From Bacillota bacterium (GTDB lineage: Bacteria > Bacillota > Limnochordia > Limnochordales > Limnochordaceae): a stretch of DNA of 64,000 bases. Both the position numbers and the translations under genes were made by a program. The stretch spans positions 57,135 through 121,134 of the forward strand of contig PIUA01000024.1 in assembly GCA_017577405.1 (NCBI GenBank). The letters run 5' to 3'. Below the pieces are notes generated by a model. It searched no databases. It was not told where the DNA came from and saw only the letters and a list, made by a program, of their open reading frames with translations. Shown in pieces: positions 42,997-52,316 of the stretch (positions are counted from its first letter, which is position 1; every line of letters begins with the position of its first letter).

Positions 42997-45900
42997 GTGA
43001 ATCTCCCCCGCTTGTCCATTAACCGGCCCATCACCGTCCTGATGCTCACCGCGGTGGTCCTGGCCCTGGGCTTCGTCGCTTTCCGGGGCCTGCCCCTGGA
43101 CCTCCTGCCGTCCCTGGAGTTCCCCGTCGCCGCGGTGATCACGTCCTACTCGGGCGCGGGACCGCGGGAGGTGGAGAACCTGGTCACCCGGCCCATCGAG
43201 CAGGCTCTGGCCACGGTGGGCAACGTGACCAACATCTACTCCACCTCCTCCAGAGGCCAGTCCATCGTCGTGGTGGAGTTCAACTGGGGGACCAACATGG
43301 ACTTCGCCACCCTGGAGATGCGGGAGCGGATCGACCTGGTCTCCGGCTTCCTGCCCGATGAGGCCGACAAGCCCATGGTGGTCACCTTCGATCCCGCCCA
43401 GATCCCCGTCATGGCCCTGGTCCTGGAGGGCGACGCCTCTCCCCAGCGCCTGCGGGAGCTGGCCGTCGACGTGGTGGCGCCCCGGCTGGAGCGGTTGGAG
43501 GGCGTGGCCTCCGTGGGCACCGCTGGCGGCCAGGAGCGGCAGATCCAGGTGCTGGCCCGGCCCAGCGCGCTCCAGGCCTATGGGGTGACCTTGGAGCAGA
43601 TCGCCCAGCTCCTGGCCGCGGAGAACATCAACCTGCCGGGGGGCTCGGTGGTTGAAGGCGGGCGGGAGTACCTCCTCCGGACCTCAGGCGAGTTCCAGTC
43701 GGTGGAGGAGATCGCGGCCTTGCGGATCCCCACCGCCACCGGCGCCCAGGTGGCCCTGCGGGACCTGGCCCGGGTAGAGGACACCTTCGCGGATGTCACC
43801 GAGATCACCCGCCTGAACGGCAATCCCAGCGTGGGGCTCTCCATCCAGAAGGAGGCCCAGGCCAACACCGTCGAGGTGGCCCGGCGGGTCCGGGCGGAGA
43901 TCGAGCGGATCGAGGCGGACCTGGGGCCGGGGTATCGGCTCCTCACCGTCTTCGACCAGGCGGAGTTTATCGAGCTTTCCATCCAGCAGCTGGTGGAGAA
44001 CGCCCTGGTGGGGGCCGTCTTGGCGGGGCTGGTCCTGCTTCTCTTCTTGCGCAACCTGCGGGCGACGTTGGTGGTGGTGCTCTCCATCCCCATCTCCGTC
44101 ATCGCCACCTTCGTCTTGGTCTACTTCGCCGGGATCAGCCTCAACATCATCTCTCTGGGCGGCCTGGCCCTGGGCGTGGGGATGCTGGTGGACAACAGCA
44201 TCGTGGTGCTGGAGAGCATCTTCCGCCACCGGACCGAGGGCAAGCCCGCCCGGGAGGCGGCCGACGTGGGCGCGCGGGAGGTGGCCATGGCCATCACCGC
44301 CTCCACTCTCACCACCGTCGCCGTCTTCGTCCCCGTGCTCTTCATCGAGGGGATCGCCTCCCAGATCTTCCGGGATCTGGCCTTGACCGTCGCCTTCTCC
44401 CTGACCGCCTCCTTGGTGGTGGCGGTGACGCTGGTGCCTCTCCTCTCCAGCCGGATGCTGGCGGACCCCTCGGTGGCCAAGCCCCCCGCCACCCGGACGC
44501 CCCTGGAGCGGATCAAGGACGTCTACGGCCGGGCTTTGGCCTGGACCTTGCGCCACCGGCGCTTGGTGGCCCTCCTCACCACCCTGGCCGTGGTGGGCAG
44601 CCTCTCCCTGGTGCCCCGCATCGGCGCCGAGTTCATTCCCGAAACGGACCAGGGGATCATCACCATGACGGTCACCATGCCCGTGGGCACGCCCCTGGCG
44701 GAGACCTCCCAGGTGATGGAGCGGCTGGAGGCGGAGATCCGGGCCATCCCGGAGGTGGCCACTGTCTACAGCACCATGGGGAGCGGCTCGAGCAACCTGG
44801 GCTTCAGCCTCGGCGGCGGGACGGGCGGCGACCAGGCCACCCTCCAGATCACCCTGGTCCCCTTGGATGAACGCTCCCGCTCCAGCACCGAGGTGGCCGA
44901 GGAGATCCGCATGCTGGCCAGCCGGGTGCCGGGCATCGAGTACTCGGTCTCCGCCGCAAACATGATGGTCAGCCTGGGCGGCAGCCCCATCTCCATCGAG
45001 CTTCGGGGCGAGAACGAGGTGCAGCTCATGGCCGTGGCCGAGGAGCTGGCCGCCCGGATCCGGGCCATCCCCGGCACCCGGGAGGTGGAGACGAGCATCG
45101 ACACCCAGCGGCCCGAGTACACCGTCCAGATCCGGCGGGAGCGGGCCGGGGAGCTGGGCCTCACCGCCCCCCAGATCGCCTCCGCGGTGCAGACGGCCGT
45201 GGACGGCAAGGTGGCCACCCGCTTCCGGGGCGGCGGCGAGGAGGTGGACGTGCTGGTCCGGCTGGTGCCCGAGGCCCGGCAGAACCTGGACGCCCTGAGC
45301 CGGATCCCCATCGCCTCGCCCGTGGCGGGGATGATCCCCTTGAGCGAGGCGGCCACCCTCACCCTGACCAGCGCCCCCCTCTCCTTGGACCGGAGCAACC
45401 AGGCCCGGGTGATCTCGGTGACGGGCCAGGTGGTGGGCCGGGACCTGGGGAGCGTCATGCAGGAAGTCCAGCGGGAGATTGAGGCGATGAACATTCCCGC
45501 CAGCATCCAGGTGGACTACACCGGCCAGGTGGAGATGATGGCCGAGGCCTTCGAGCAGCTGGGCCTGGCCCTGATCCTGGCCGTCTTCCTGGTCTACGCC
45601 ATCATGGCCTCCCAGTTCGAGTCGCTCCGTCATCCCCTGGCGGTCATGTTCACCATGCCCTTGGCCGTCATCGGTGTCCTCTTCGGCCTGTGGGTGACGG
45701 GCCACACCATCAACGTGCCCTCCCTCATCGGCATCATCCTGCTGGCGGGCATCGTGGTGAACAACGCCATCGTCCTGGTGGATTACGTCAACCTCCTGCG
45801 GCGAGAAGGGATGGCCCGGGAGGAGGCCCTCATTGAGGCGGGCCGCACCCGCTTGCGCCCCATCCTCATGACGGCCCTCACCACCATCCTGGGCATGTTG

Positions 45901-46128
45901 CCCCTGGCCCTGGGGATCGGCGAGGGCGCGGAGATCCAGGCGCCGCTGGCGGTGGCGGTGGTCTTCGGTCTCACCTTCGCCACCTTCCTCACCCTGTTCA
46001 TCATCCCGCTGGCCTACCAGTGGACCGACGACCTGGGCCGGCGGTTCTCCCGCCGGAAGCCGCAGCGGGAGCTGCCCGGGCCCGTGCCTGGTGGCCACCA
46101 GACTGTTGGAGAGGAGTCGAGAGCGTGA
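42997..46128 (+). CDS. RND-family multidrug efflux pump (AcrB/MdtB-like)
   Basis: Proton-driven trimeric exporter of 1043 residues with 12 helices and two large periplasmic loops. Seen are the N-terminal [18 protein letters not shown] (about 8-25), the helix-4 charged motif [18 protein letters not shown] (about 391-408), and the C-terminal [18 protein letters not shown] (about 917-934). The HAE1 family is assigned by pattern; drug range cannot be inferred. GTG at 42997 follows GGGAGGTGACGGC. The stop overlaps the next start in TGATG. Confidence 0.95.
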   Translation: MNLPRLSINRPITVLMLTAVVLALGFVAFRGLPLDLLPSLEFPVAAVITSYSGAGPREVENLVTRPIEQALATVGNVTNIYSTSSRGQSIVVVEFNWGTNMDFATLEMRERIDLVSGFLPDEADKPMVVTFDPAQIPVMALVLEGDASPQRLRELAVDVVAPRLERLEGVASVGTAGGQERQIQVLARPSALQAYGVTLEQIAQLLAAENINLPGGSVVEGGREYLLRTSGEFQSVEEIAALRIPTATGAQVALRDLARVEDTFADVTEITRLNGNPSVGLSIQKEAQANTVEVARRVRAEIERIEADLGPGYRLLTVFDQAEFIELSIQQLVENALVGAVLAGLVLLLFLRNLRATLVVVLSIPISVIATFVLVYFAGISLNIISLGGLALGVGMLVDNSIVVLESIFRHRTEGKPAREAADVGAREVAMAITASTLTTVAVFVPVLFIEGIASQIFRDLALTVAFSLTASLVVAVTLVPLLSSRMLADPSVAKPPATRTPLERIKDVYGRALAWTLRHRRLVALLTTLAVVGSLSLVPRIGAEFIPETDQGIITMTVTMPVGTPLAETSQVMERLEAEIRAIPEVATVYSTMGSGSSNLGFSLGGGTGGDQATLQITLVPLDERSRSSTEVAEEIRMLASRVPGIEYSVSAANMMVSLGGSPISIELRGENEVQLMAVAEELAARIRAIPGTREVETSIDTQRPEYTVQIRRERAGELGLTAPQIASAVQTAVDGKVATRFRGGGEEVDVLVRLVPEARQNLDALSRIPIASPVAGMIPLSEAATLTLTSAPLSLDRSNQARVISVTGQVVGRDLGSVMQEVQREIEAMNIPASIQVDYTGQVEMMAEAFEQLGLALILAVFLVYAIMASQFESLRHPLAVMFTMPLAVIGVLFGLWVTGHTINVPSLIGIILLAGIVVNNAIVLVDYVNLLRREGMAREEALIEAGRTRLRPILMTALTTILGMLPLALGIGEGAEIQAPLAVAVVFGLTFATFLTLFIIPLAYQWTDDLGRRFSRRKPQRELPGPVPGGHQTVGEESRA

Positions 46129-47294
46129 TGCGTCGCTGGCATGGGATGGCTCGTTGGTACGCTGGTCGTCGAGGCGGGACGACCCTTTGGACCCTGCTGG
46201 CGGTCCTCCTGGCCCTGGGCCTGGCCGCCCAGCCGGCGGCCGGCCAGGCGGGCGCCCCCAGCCCGGCTTCCGCCGGGAGTCCCGACGCTGGGGCCGGCGC
46301 CTTGCGGGAGCTGACCCTGGAGGAGGCCGTCGCCCTGGCCCTGGAGCGGAACGCCCAGATCCGCCAGGCGGAGGCCGACCTGGAAGAGGCCCGGCTGGTC
46401 TTGGAGGAGACCCGGGCCCGGCACCTGATGCAGCCCAACCCCGTCACCCTCCTGCAGGCCGAGACGGGGTATGAGCTGGCCCGCCGCAACCTGATCCTCA
46501 CCCGGAGCCAGGTGCGCCTCAGCGTGGAGCAGGCCTTCTACGGGGTCCTGCGGGCGGAGAACCTGGCGGAAGTGGCCCGGGAAGGGGTGGCCCTGGCGGA
46601 GCGACAGCTGGCGGTGGCCCAGGATCGGGTCGCGGCCGGCGCGGCCGCGCCGGTGGATGCCATCCGGGCCGAAAGCCAGCTCTCCTCGGCCCGGGCCCAG
46701 CTCCTCCAGGTGGAGGGGGCGGTCCAGCTGGCCCTCCTCGCCTTCCGCCAGACCCTGGGCGTGGACCTGGACACGCCCATCCGCCCCGCCAGCCAGCCGG
46801 TGGAGGTGGAGCCCATCCCCATCGACCTGGAGGCAGACCTGGCCTTCGCCCTGGAGAACCGGGTGGAGGTCCTCCAGGCCCTGGCGGGCATTGAGGCGGC
46901 CCGCACGTCGGTGGAACTGACGGACAACGACTACACCCCCGGCCTCAGCCACGAGCGGGCCCGGGTGGGCCTGCGCAAGGCGGAGCTGGCCCTCCAGCAG
47001 GTGCGGGATGGCATCACCCTGGAGATCCGCCAGCTCTACCAGACCCTCCTCGACGCGGAGCGCCAGGTGGAGGTGCTGGAGCAGGCTGTCGCCGCCGCGG
47101 AGGAGAGCTTGCGGATCACCGAGGCGATGTACGAGGCGGGGGTGGCCACGGACCTGGAGCTCCTCAGCGCCCAAACGGCCTTCATCCAGGCCAAGACCAA
47201 CCTGGTCAACGCCCGCTTCGATCACCGGGAGGCCCAGGTGCGGTACGCCCACGCGGTGGCCCGGGCCCTGGCCGAGGGTGGGTCTGAGCGATGA
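46125..47294 (+). CDS. TolC-like outer-membrane efflux protein, first copy
   Basis: Exported OEP-family protein of 389 residues. A signal peptide (hydrophobic about 21-35) is followed by LTLEEAVALALERNAQIRQAEADLEEA (about 65-91), the hallmark first repeat, and long amphipathic helices of the tunnel domain. The usual TolC length is about 430-500 residues, and membrane-strand regions appear reduced, so it may be a shortened channel. GTG at 46125 is 8 bases from AGGAG; ATG at 46128 overlaps the pump stop and is an equal candidate. Confidence 0.85.
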   Translation: MMRRWHGMARWYAGRRGGTTLWTLLAVLLALGLAAQPAAGQAGAPSPASAGSPDAGAGALRELTLEEAVALALERNAQIRQAEADLEEARLVLEETRARHLMQPNPVTLLQAETGYELARRNLILTRSQVRLSVEQAFYGVLRAENLAEVAREGVALAERQLAVAQDRVAAGAAAPVDAIRAESQLSSARAQLLQVEGAVQLALLAFRQTLGVDLDTPIRPASQPVEVEPIPIDLEADLAFALENRVEVLQALAGIEAARTSVELTDNDYTPGLSHERARVGLRKAELALQQVRDGITLEIRQLYQTLLDAERQVEVLEQAVAAAEESLRITEAMYEAGVATDLELLSAQTAFIQAKTNLVNARFDHREAQVRYAHAVARALAEGGSER

Positions 47295-48892
47295 GGACCG
47301 GACCAATGGAGGCGCCTGTGATGCCCCGCTTCGTCGGACGGGGTGGACACGCTCGCCCCCGGGCGCGGCGGCTGTGGCCTGCGGGCAGGCCGCTTGCCCT
47401 GGTGGCGGTGTGCACCGCCCTTCTGGTGGTCCTGGCGGGCCTTCTCTCGGTGAGCCCGGCGGCGGCCAGCCAGCCCGAGGCGACCCCGGTCCTGACCCTG
47501 GCCGAGAGCCTGGAGCTGGCCTTGGAGCACAGCCCCCGCCTCGGCATTGCCCAGAGCCGCGCCCGCCAGGCCCTGGCCCAGGTGGACCAGGCGGAGAGCC
47601 TCCTGAAGCCGCGGGTTGATGTGTTTGGGACCATCTCAGAGCAGACCACCAGTGACCTCCTCGCGGGCCTGGGAGTCAAGGACCCCAACCTCGCCAGCCA
47701 CTTGCTGGCAACACACGGCGACTCCGTAACCTCTGGAGCCGTCGGAATGAGCTACACCCAGCTCATCTGGCCTCTGGGGGAGAGCCGCATCCAGCTGGAG
47801 CAGGCCCGCCTCGCGCCCGAGGTGGCCCGGGCTCAGGAGGCCCTGGAGCGGGCCCAGCTCCTGCGGGACGTGGAGAACGCGTACCTGAGCGTGCTGGAGG
47901 CCCAGGCCACCTTGGAGTGGGCCCGGCTCCTCGAGCGGAACGCCCAAGAGGCCCTCCGGGTGGTGCAGGACCGGGTGGAGCTGGGGGTGGCCACCGAGCT
48001 GGACAGGCTGGCCGCGGAGGCGGGCGCGCTCCAGGCCCGGCAGGCCCGCCAGGCGGCAGAGGACGGGCTGGAGCTGGCTTGGGAGGCCCTCTACCAGATC
48101 ATGGGCGTGCCCCGGCCGGAGCAGCTTCCTGCCCTGGAGCCCCTGGACCAGCTGCCGGCCGACGCGCTCCTGGCAGGCCTGGACCCGGAGGCGCTGAAGG
48201 CCCAGGCCCGGGCGGGCCGGCCCGAGCTGGTCCAAGCCCGGCTGGGGCTGGAGCAGAGCCGGCTGCAGCTGGAGCAGGCCCGGATCCAGAAGCGGCCCCG
48301 CCTCTCCCTGGAGGCGAGCTACACGCCCGAGGGAGCCGAGAACTCCCTCAGCCTGTCCTTGGATGACCGAGCCCTCCTCCAAGCCACCCTCACCCGGGTG
48401 GAGTCCGAGGTCGAGCTCATCGACCCCAGCAGCGGCCAGCCACTCCCACCTTCCCCCGAATCCTGGAAGGTCGGGCTCCAGGTCACCTGGAATCTGTTGG
48501 ATGGAGGCGCCAGCGCCGCCGCGGTCCGGGAGGCGGAAGAGGCGGTCACCCAGGCGGAGCTCACCGTGAGACAGCTAGAGGCGGCCATCACCCTGGAGCT
48601 GGCCCAGCACCAGACGGGCCTCACCCAGGCTCTCTTGACCTTGGCCGCCGCGGAGCGATCGGTGACGGAGGCGGCGGGCCGCCTGGCCCAGGTAGAGCAG
48701 CAGGCCCACGAGGGGGCGGCCACCAAGCTCCAGGTGTGGGAGGCGGAGGCGGCCCTGGCCCAGGCCCGCCTGAAGCAGGTCCAAGCCCTGGCGGAGCTCG
48801 CCCGTGCCCGGACCCGGCTGGCCATCGCCGCCGGCTACGATGCCGAGCAGCTGCAGGCGCTGATCACCGCCAGGGCCCCGGGAGGAATGTAA
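47291..48892 (+). CDS. TolC-like outer-membrane efflux protein, second copy
   Basis: Full-length OEP-family protein of 533 residues. A basic, long signal region ends near residue 60, followed by LTLAESLELALEHSPRL (about 69-85), beta-strand-containing SYTQLIWPLGESRIQLEQA (about 154-172), the second repeat with RPELVQARLGLEQS (about 313), and WNLLDGGA (about 402). The start ATG overlaps the upstream stop as ATGA. Having two TolC paralogues in one RND operon suggests a heteromeric or alternative channel; their presence argues for an outer membrane. Confidence 0.9.
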   Translation: MRTGPMEAPVMPRFVGRGGHARPRARRLWPAGRPLALVAVCTALLVVLAGLLSVSPAAASQPEATPVLTLAESLELALEHSPRLGIAQSRARQALAQVDQAESLLKPRVDVFGTISEQTTSDLLAGLGVKDPNLASHLLATHGDSVTSGAVGMSYTQLIWPLGESRIQLEQARLAPEVARAQEALERAQLLRDVENAYLSVLEAQATLEWARLLERNAQEALRVVQDRVELGVATELDRLAAEAGALQARQARQAAEDGLELAWEALYQIMGVPRPEQLPALEPLDQLPADALLAGLDPEALKAQARAGRPELVQARLGLEQSRLQLEQARIQKRPRLSLEASYTPEGAENSLSLSLDDRALLQATLTRVESEVELIDPSSGQPLPPSPESWKVGLQVTWNLLDGGASAAAVREAEEAVTQAELTVRQLEAAITLELAQHQTGLTQALLTLAAAERSVTEAAGRLAQVEQQAHEGAATKLQVWEAEAALAQARLKQVQALAELARARTRLAIAAGYDAEQLQALITARAPGGM

Positions 48893-48894
48893 GG

Positions 48895-49521
48895 ATGGAA
48901 GCAGCCAAGGACCAGGGAGCGCCCGGTCGCCGGGAAGGGAAGCGGGAGCACATCTTGATGAGCGCGCTCCGGGTCTTTGGCCAGCGAGGCTTCCACCAGG
49001 CGACCATCGAAGAGGTGGCCAAGGAGGCGGGCGTGGGCAAGGGGACCATCTACCTCTACGTCCCCAGCAAGGAGGCCCTCCTCCGGGAGGCGATCCGGTT
49101 CACGGCCAGCGAGCACTTCCGGCAAGCTCGGAGCATCGCTGCCGGGGAGGGTGAGCCCCTGGAGAAGCTTAGCCGCATCTTGGAGCTGGAGACCGCCTTC
49201 TTCCTCTCCAACCGAGAGGTGGCCCGGGCCTTCCTCCACGATCAGACGGGGATCGGCTACAGCGTTGAGATCCGCGAGACCCTGACCGACATGTACCGGC
49301 AGCGGAAAGCCCTCCTCGTCGAGCTGATCCAGGAGGCGCAAGGGCTGGGCCAGCTGGACAGCAGCATCGCTGCCGAGCGTCTGGCCCTGGGCCTCGCAGG
49401 CATGAACGACGCGCTCCTCCTCGACGCGCTCATCGAGGAACGGCAGGCGGATCCCCACGAGCTGGCCGCCTTCTGCACCACCCTCTTCCTCCGGGGCGCC
49501 CAGCCACGCCCCACTGGCTAA
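48895..49521 (+). CDS. TetR-family transcriptional regulator of efflux operon
   Basis: Predicted repressor of 208 residues. The N-terminal helix-turn-helix reads ILMSALRVFGQRGFHQATIEEVAKEAGVGKGTIYLYVPSKEALL (about 20-63, conserved in pieces such as GTIYLYVPSKEAL). The ligand-binding C-terminal domain is helical and unclassified. ATG at 48895 has GGAGG 9 bases upstream, 3 bases after the TolC stop. Its place as last gene of the efflux operon fits autoregulation through the palindrome at 41599-41610. Confidence 0.93.
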   Translation: MEAAKDQGAPGRREGKREHILMSALRVFGQRGFHQATIEEVAKEAGVGKGTIYLYVPSKEALLREAIRFTASEHFRQARSIAAGEGEPLEKLSRILELETAFFLSNREVARAFLHDQTGIGYSVEIRETLTDMYRQRKALLVELIQEAQGLGQLDSSIAAERLALGLAGMNDALLLDALIEERQADPHELAAFCTTLFLRGAQPRPTG

Positions 49522-49652
49522 GGGACCGAACCGGCGGGAGCACTGGCCAGGCGAACGGCCAGCCCTGACGCCTCGGAGAGGAGGGCGCACGGGCAAGGCC
49601 CCGCCCAGGTCCCTTCCTTCGCCAGGTCACTTCCTTAAGGTAGCAAGGAAGG

Positions 49653-49687
49653 GAGGCGGCGCCGGTCTCCACCACCGGCGCCGCCTC
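49653..49687. terminator. Hairpin between tetR and nrdJ (convergent)
   Basis: Fourteen-base-pair perfect stem GAGGCGGCGCCGGT / ACCGGCGCCGCCTC with a 7-base loop, followed on plus by TCTCTTCC. It lies between converging genes, so it probably stops both. Confidence 0.7.
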
Positions 49688-49728
49688 TCTCTTCCACACT
49701 TCTCCCCTCACGCCTCAGGCGTGGGCCG

Positions 49729-52056
49729 TCAGCACTCGGAGAAGCCGCAGCTCATGCACTTGAGGCAGCCTTCCTCGTGGACCAGCGCGTCCACCCCGCA
49801 CTGGGGGCAGAGGTCCGCCTGGGGGTCGGCCAGCCGCTGGCCGTTGGGATGGGGCGCGCTGGCCTGCTCGGCCACCGCGGCCACCGGGACCAGCTCGCCT
49901 TCCAGGGGGAGGCTGAGCTGGGTGCGGCCCTCCCGCTCCCGCAGGTAGTCGGCGATGAACCGTCCAATGGCGTCGGGCACCGACCGGACCCGGCTGGGCC
50001 CGAAGCCCACCGACCGGCTGCCGCCGATCCCCTCCAGCTGGTGGACGATCTCGTGGGGATCGATGCCGCTCCGCAGGGCCAGGGAGACCAAGCGGGCGAT
50101 GGCCTCGGTGAAGGCCGTCACGTCGCTCCCCGCCTTGCCGATCTGGGCGAAGAGCTCGATGGGGTGCCCGTCCATCAGGTTGAGGGTGAGGAAGAGCTTG
50201 CCCAGGGGCGTCTGCCGGGCATCGGTGATGCCATACAGCCGGGCCGGCCGGGGGATGGGCCGGATCTGCCCCCAGCTCCCGTTCACCTTCCGGCCGACCC
50301 CGTCGGGGGCCGCCCCGTCCTTCTCGCTCTCCGCCGAGCCCTTGGTCCCCACGGTGAGCACCTGGCCCTGGCGGGAGCCGTCCCGGTAGATGGTGACGCC
50401 CTTGCAGCCCAGCTCCCAGGCGAGGCGGTAGACCTCCTTCACATCCTCCACCGTCGCCGAGTTGGGGAAGTTGACGGTCTTGCTCACCGCCGAGTGGGTG
50501 TGGGCCTGGAAGGCCGCCTGCATGCGGATGTGCCACTCGGGCGTGATCTGGTGCGCGGTGATGAAGATCCGCTGGAGATCTTCAGGGATCCCCTCGAGGC
50601 CCTCCACACTCCCCTGCTCGGCGATCCGCTCGGCCAGCTCCTCGGTCCACAGCCCCCGCTGCTGGAGCACCTCCACCAGCAAGGGGTTGACCTCCTTCAG
50701 GGTCTTGCCGTCCAGCACGTGGCGGGTGAAGGCCAGGCTGAAGAAAGGCTCGATGCCGCTGGAGGCGCCGGCGATGATGCTGATGGTCCCCGTGGGGGCG
50801 ATGGTGGTCAAGGTGGCGTTGCGCACCCGGAGCCCCCGCTCTTCCCACATGGAGCCCTCCCAGAGGGGGTACACCCCCCGCTCCTCGGCCAGGGCCACCG
50901 AGGCCTTGATCGCCTCGTCCTCGATAAAGCCCATCACTTCGTGGGCCTGAGCGATGGCGTCCTCCGAGTCGTAGGGGATGCCCAGCTGGACCAGCATGTC
51001 CGCCCAGCCCATGACGCCCAGGCCGATCCGCCGGTCCTGGAGGGACTTCTCCCGGATCTGGGGGAGCGGGTAGCGGTTGGCGTCGATCACGTTGTCCAGG
51101 AAGTGGACGGCCAGCCACGTGGTCTCCCGCAGCCGCTCCCAGTCCACCTGGGCCCGCTCGGTGAAGGGCTCCCGGACGAAGAGGGCCAGGTTGATGGAGC
51201 CCAGGTTGCAGCTGCCGTAGGGCGGCAGGGGCTGCTCGCCGCAGGGGTTGGTCGCCTCGATCACCTCCGCGTGGCGGTTGGGGTTCTCCCGGTTGATCCG
51301 GTCGATGAAGATGACGCCCGGATCGCCGTTCAGCCATGCGTTCTCGGCGATCAGATCCCAAACCTCGCGGGCTCGGAGCTGGCCCACCACCCGGCCGTCC
51401 CGGGGGTTGATGAGATCGTACGCATCGTCCCGCTCCAGCGCGTCCATGAAGGCGTCGGTGATGGCCACGGAGATGTTGAAGTTGGTCACCTCGGTGCCGG
51501 ACGCCTTGCAGGTGATGAACTGGAGGATGTCGGGATGGTCCACCCGCAGGATGCCCATGTTGGCCCCCCGGCGCTTGCCGCCCTGCTTGATGGAGTGGGT
51601 GGCCGCGTCAAAGACCTTCATGAACGAGACAGGGCCGCTGGCCACCCCACCGGAGGTGCGGACCGGATCGCCCTGAGGCCGCAGGCGGCTGAAGGCGAAG
51701 CCCGTGCCACCGCCCGACTGGTGGATGAGGGCGGCCGCCTTCAACGTCTCAAAGATGCCTTCCAGGGAGTCTTCCACCGGAAGCACGAAGCAGGCCGAAA
51801 GCTGCTGCAGGGGCAGTCCGGCGTTCATCAGGGTCGGGGAGTTGGGCATGAACTCCCGCTGGGTCATGAACCGGTAGAACCGGTCCTCCAGCTCCCGGAC
51901 CTGTCCCGGATCCTTGCCGTACACCTCGCCGTCGACCGCCGCAATGTTCCGGGCGACCCGCCGGAAGAGTTCCTCCGGTGTTTCCACAATCTGCCCGTTC
52001 TCCCGCCGGAGGTACCGGGCCTCCAGCACCGTACGGGCGTTGGCGGTCAGCTCCAT
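49729..52056 (-). CDS. nrdJ: Vitamin B12-dependent (class II) ribonucleotide reductase
   Basis: Reduces ribonucleotides to deoxyribonucleotides with adenosylcobalamin, independent of oxygen. The 775 residues show FMPNSPTLMNAG (69-80), redox Cys89 in LSACFVLP, the thiyl-radical loop NPCGEQPLPPYGSCNLGS (270-287, with Cys272 and Cys283), and the phosphate-binding APTGTISIIAGASSGIEP. A C-terminal zinc ribbon CPQCG ... CLKCMSCGFSEC carries the shuttle cysteines. ATG at 52054-52056 follows GGGAGGAG. No nrdAB or nrdD is in the window. Two NrdR-like boxes lie upstream. Confidence 0.97.
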   Translation of the reverse strand: MELTANARTVLEARYLRRENGQIVETPEELFRRVARNIAAVDGEVYGKDPGQVRELEDRFYRFMTQREFMPNSPTLMNAGLPLQQLSACFVLPVEDSLEGIFETLKAAALIHQSGGGTGFAFSRLRPQGDPVRTSGGVASGPVSFMKVFDAATHSIKQGGKRRGANMGILRVDHPDILQFITCKASGTEVTNFNISVAITDAFMDALERDDAYDLINPRDGRVVGQLRAREVWDLIAENAWLNGDPGVIFIDRINRENPNRHAEVIEATNPCGEQPLPPYGSCNLGSINLALFVREPFTERAQVDWERLRETTWLAVHFLDNVIDANRYPLPQIREKSLQDRRIGLGVMGWADMLVQLGIPYDSEDAIAQAHEVMGFIEDEAIKASVALAEERGVYPLWEGSMWEERGLRVRNATLTTIAPTGTISIIAGASSGIEPFFSLAFTRHVLDGKTLKEVNPLLVEVLQQRGLWTEELAERIAEQGSVEGLEGIPEDLQRIFITAHQITPEWHIRMQAAFQAHTHSAVSKTVNFPNSATVEDVKEVYRLAWELGCKGVTIYRDGSRQGQVLTVGTKGSAESEKDGAAPDGVGRKVNGSWGQIRPIPRPARLYGITDARQTPLGKLFLTLNLMDGHPIELFAQIGKAGSDVTAFTEAIARLVSLALRSGIDPHEIVHQLEGIGGSRSVGFGPSRVRSVPDAIGRFIADYLREREGRTQLSLPLEGELVPVAAVAEQASAPHPNGQRLADPQADLCPQCGVDALVHEEGCLKCMSCGFSEC

Positions 52057-52188
52057 TCCGACTCCTCCCTGCTCCCAGCGCCCTCCTGAGCCGTCGGTTC
52101 CCGGGGCGCCTCAGAGACTACCATAGGACAAACATCTGTTCGCGTCCAGACCCTTCTTGACGCGAGCCGTTCCGAAAAAAGAGGGGTC

Positions 52189-52204
52189 ACACTACATGTT
52201 GACC
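52189..52204. promoter_or_regulatory. NrdR-like box 1
   Basis: ACACTACATGTTGACC matches the 16-base NrdR consensus ACACWATATATWGTGT at 11 positions. It lies just downstream of the predicted -10 of the nrdJ promoter and starts 32 bases from box 2. Confidence 0.65.
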
Positions 52205-52212
52205 CCATCCAC

Positions 52213-52241
52213 ACTCTAGCCACCTATATGTTGTGTGTCCA
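52213..52241 (-). promoter_or_regulatory. Promoter of nrdJ
   Basis: On the minus strand TGGACA (52236-52241, 5 of 6) is followed after 17 bases by TAGAGT (52213-52218, 4 of 6). The spacer contains NrdR-like box 2, and box 1 lies just past the start, so NrdR binding would block it. Confidence 0.6.
52221..52236. promoter_or_regulatory. NrdR-like box 2
   Basis: CACCTATATGTTGTGT matches the NrdR consensus at 12 of 16 positions, including the TATAT core and GTGT end. The 32-base start-to-start distance to box 1 is three helical turns, as in tandem NrdR sites of other bacteria. Confidence 0.7.
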
Positions 52242-52316
52242 GGGGAAGATAGAACCGCCTGGGACCCTCACGGGCGCTCTGGGAAGATCAGGGAGAGCCA
52301 GGTCGGCCGGACGCCT

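Noticed and set aside
43684..46098. An 804-codon open frame on the minus strand opposite the RND pump
   Set aside because: The translation is repetitive Asp/Gly/His/Gln with no recognisable fold. The RND pump on the plus strand is unambiguous.
52057..52188. Possible cobalamin riboswitch upstream of the B12-dependent reductase
   Set aside because: No B12-box-like sequence or suitable multi-stem fold was found in the 130-base leader; NrdR-like boxes explain regulation better.
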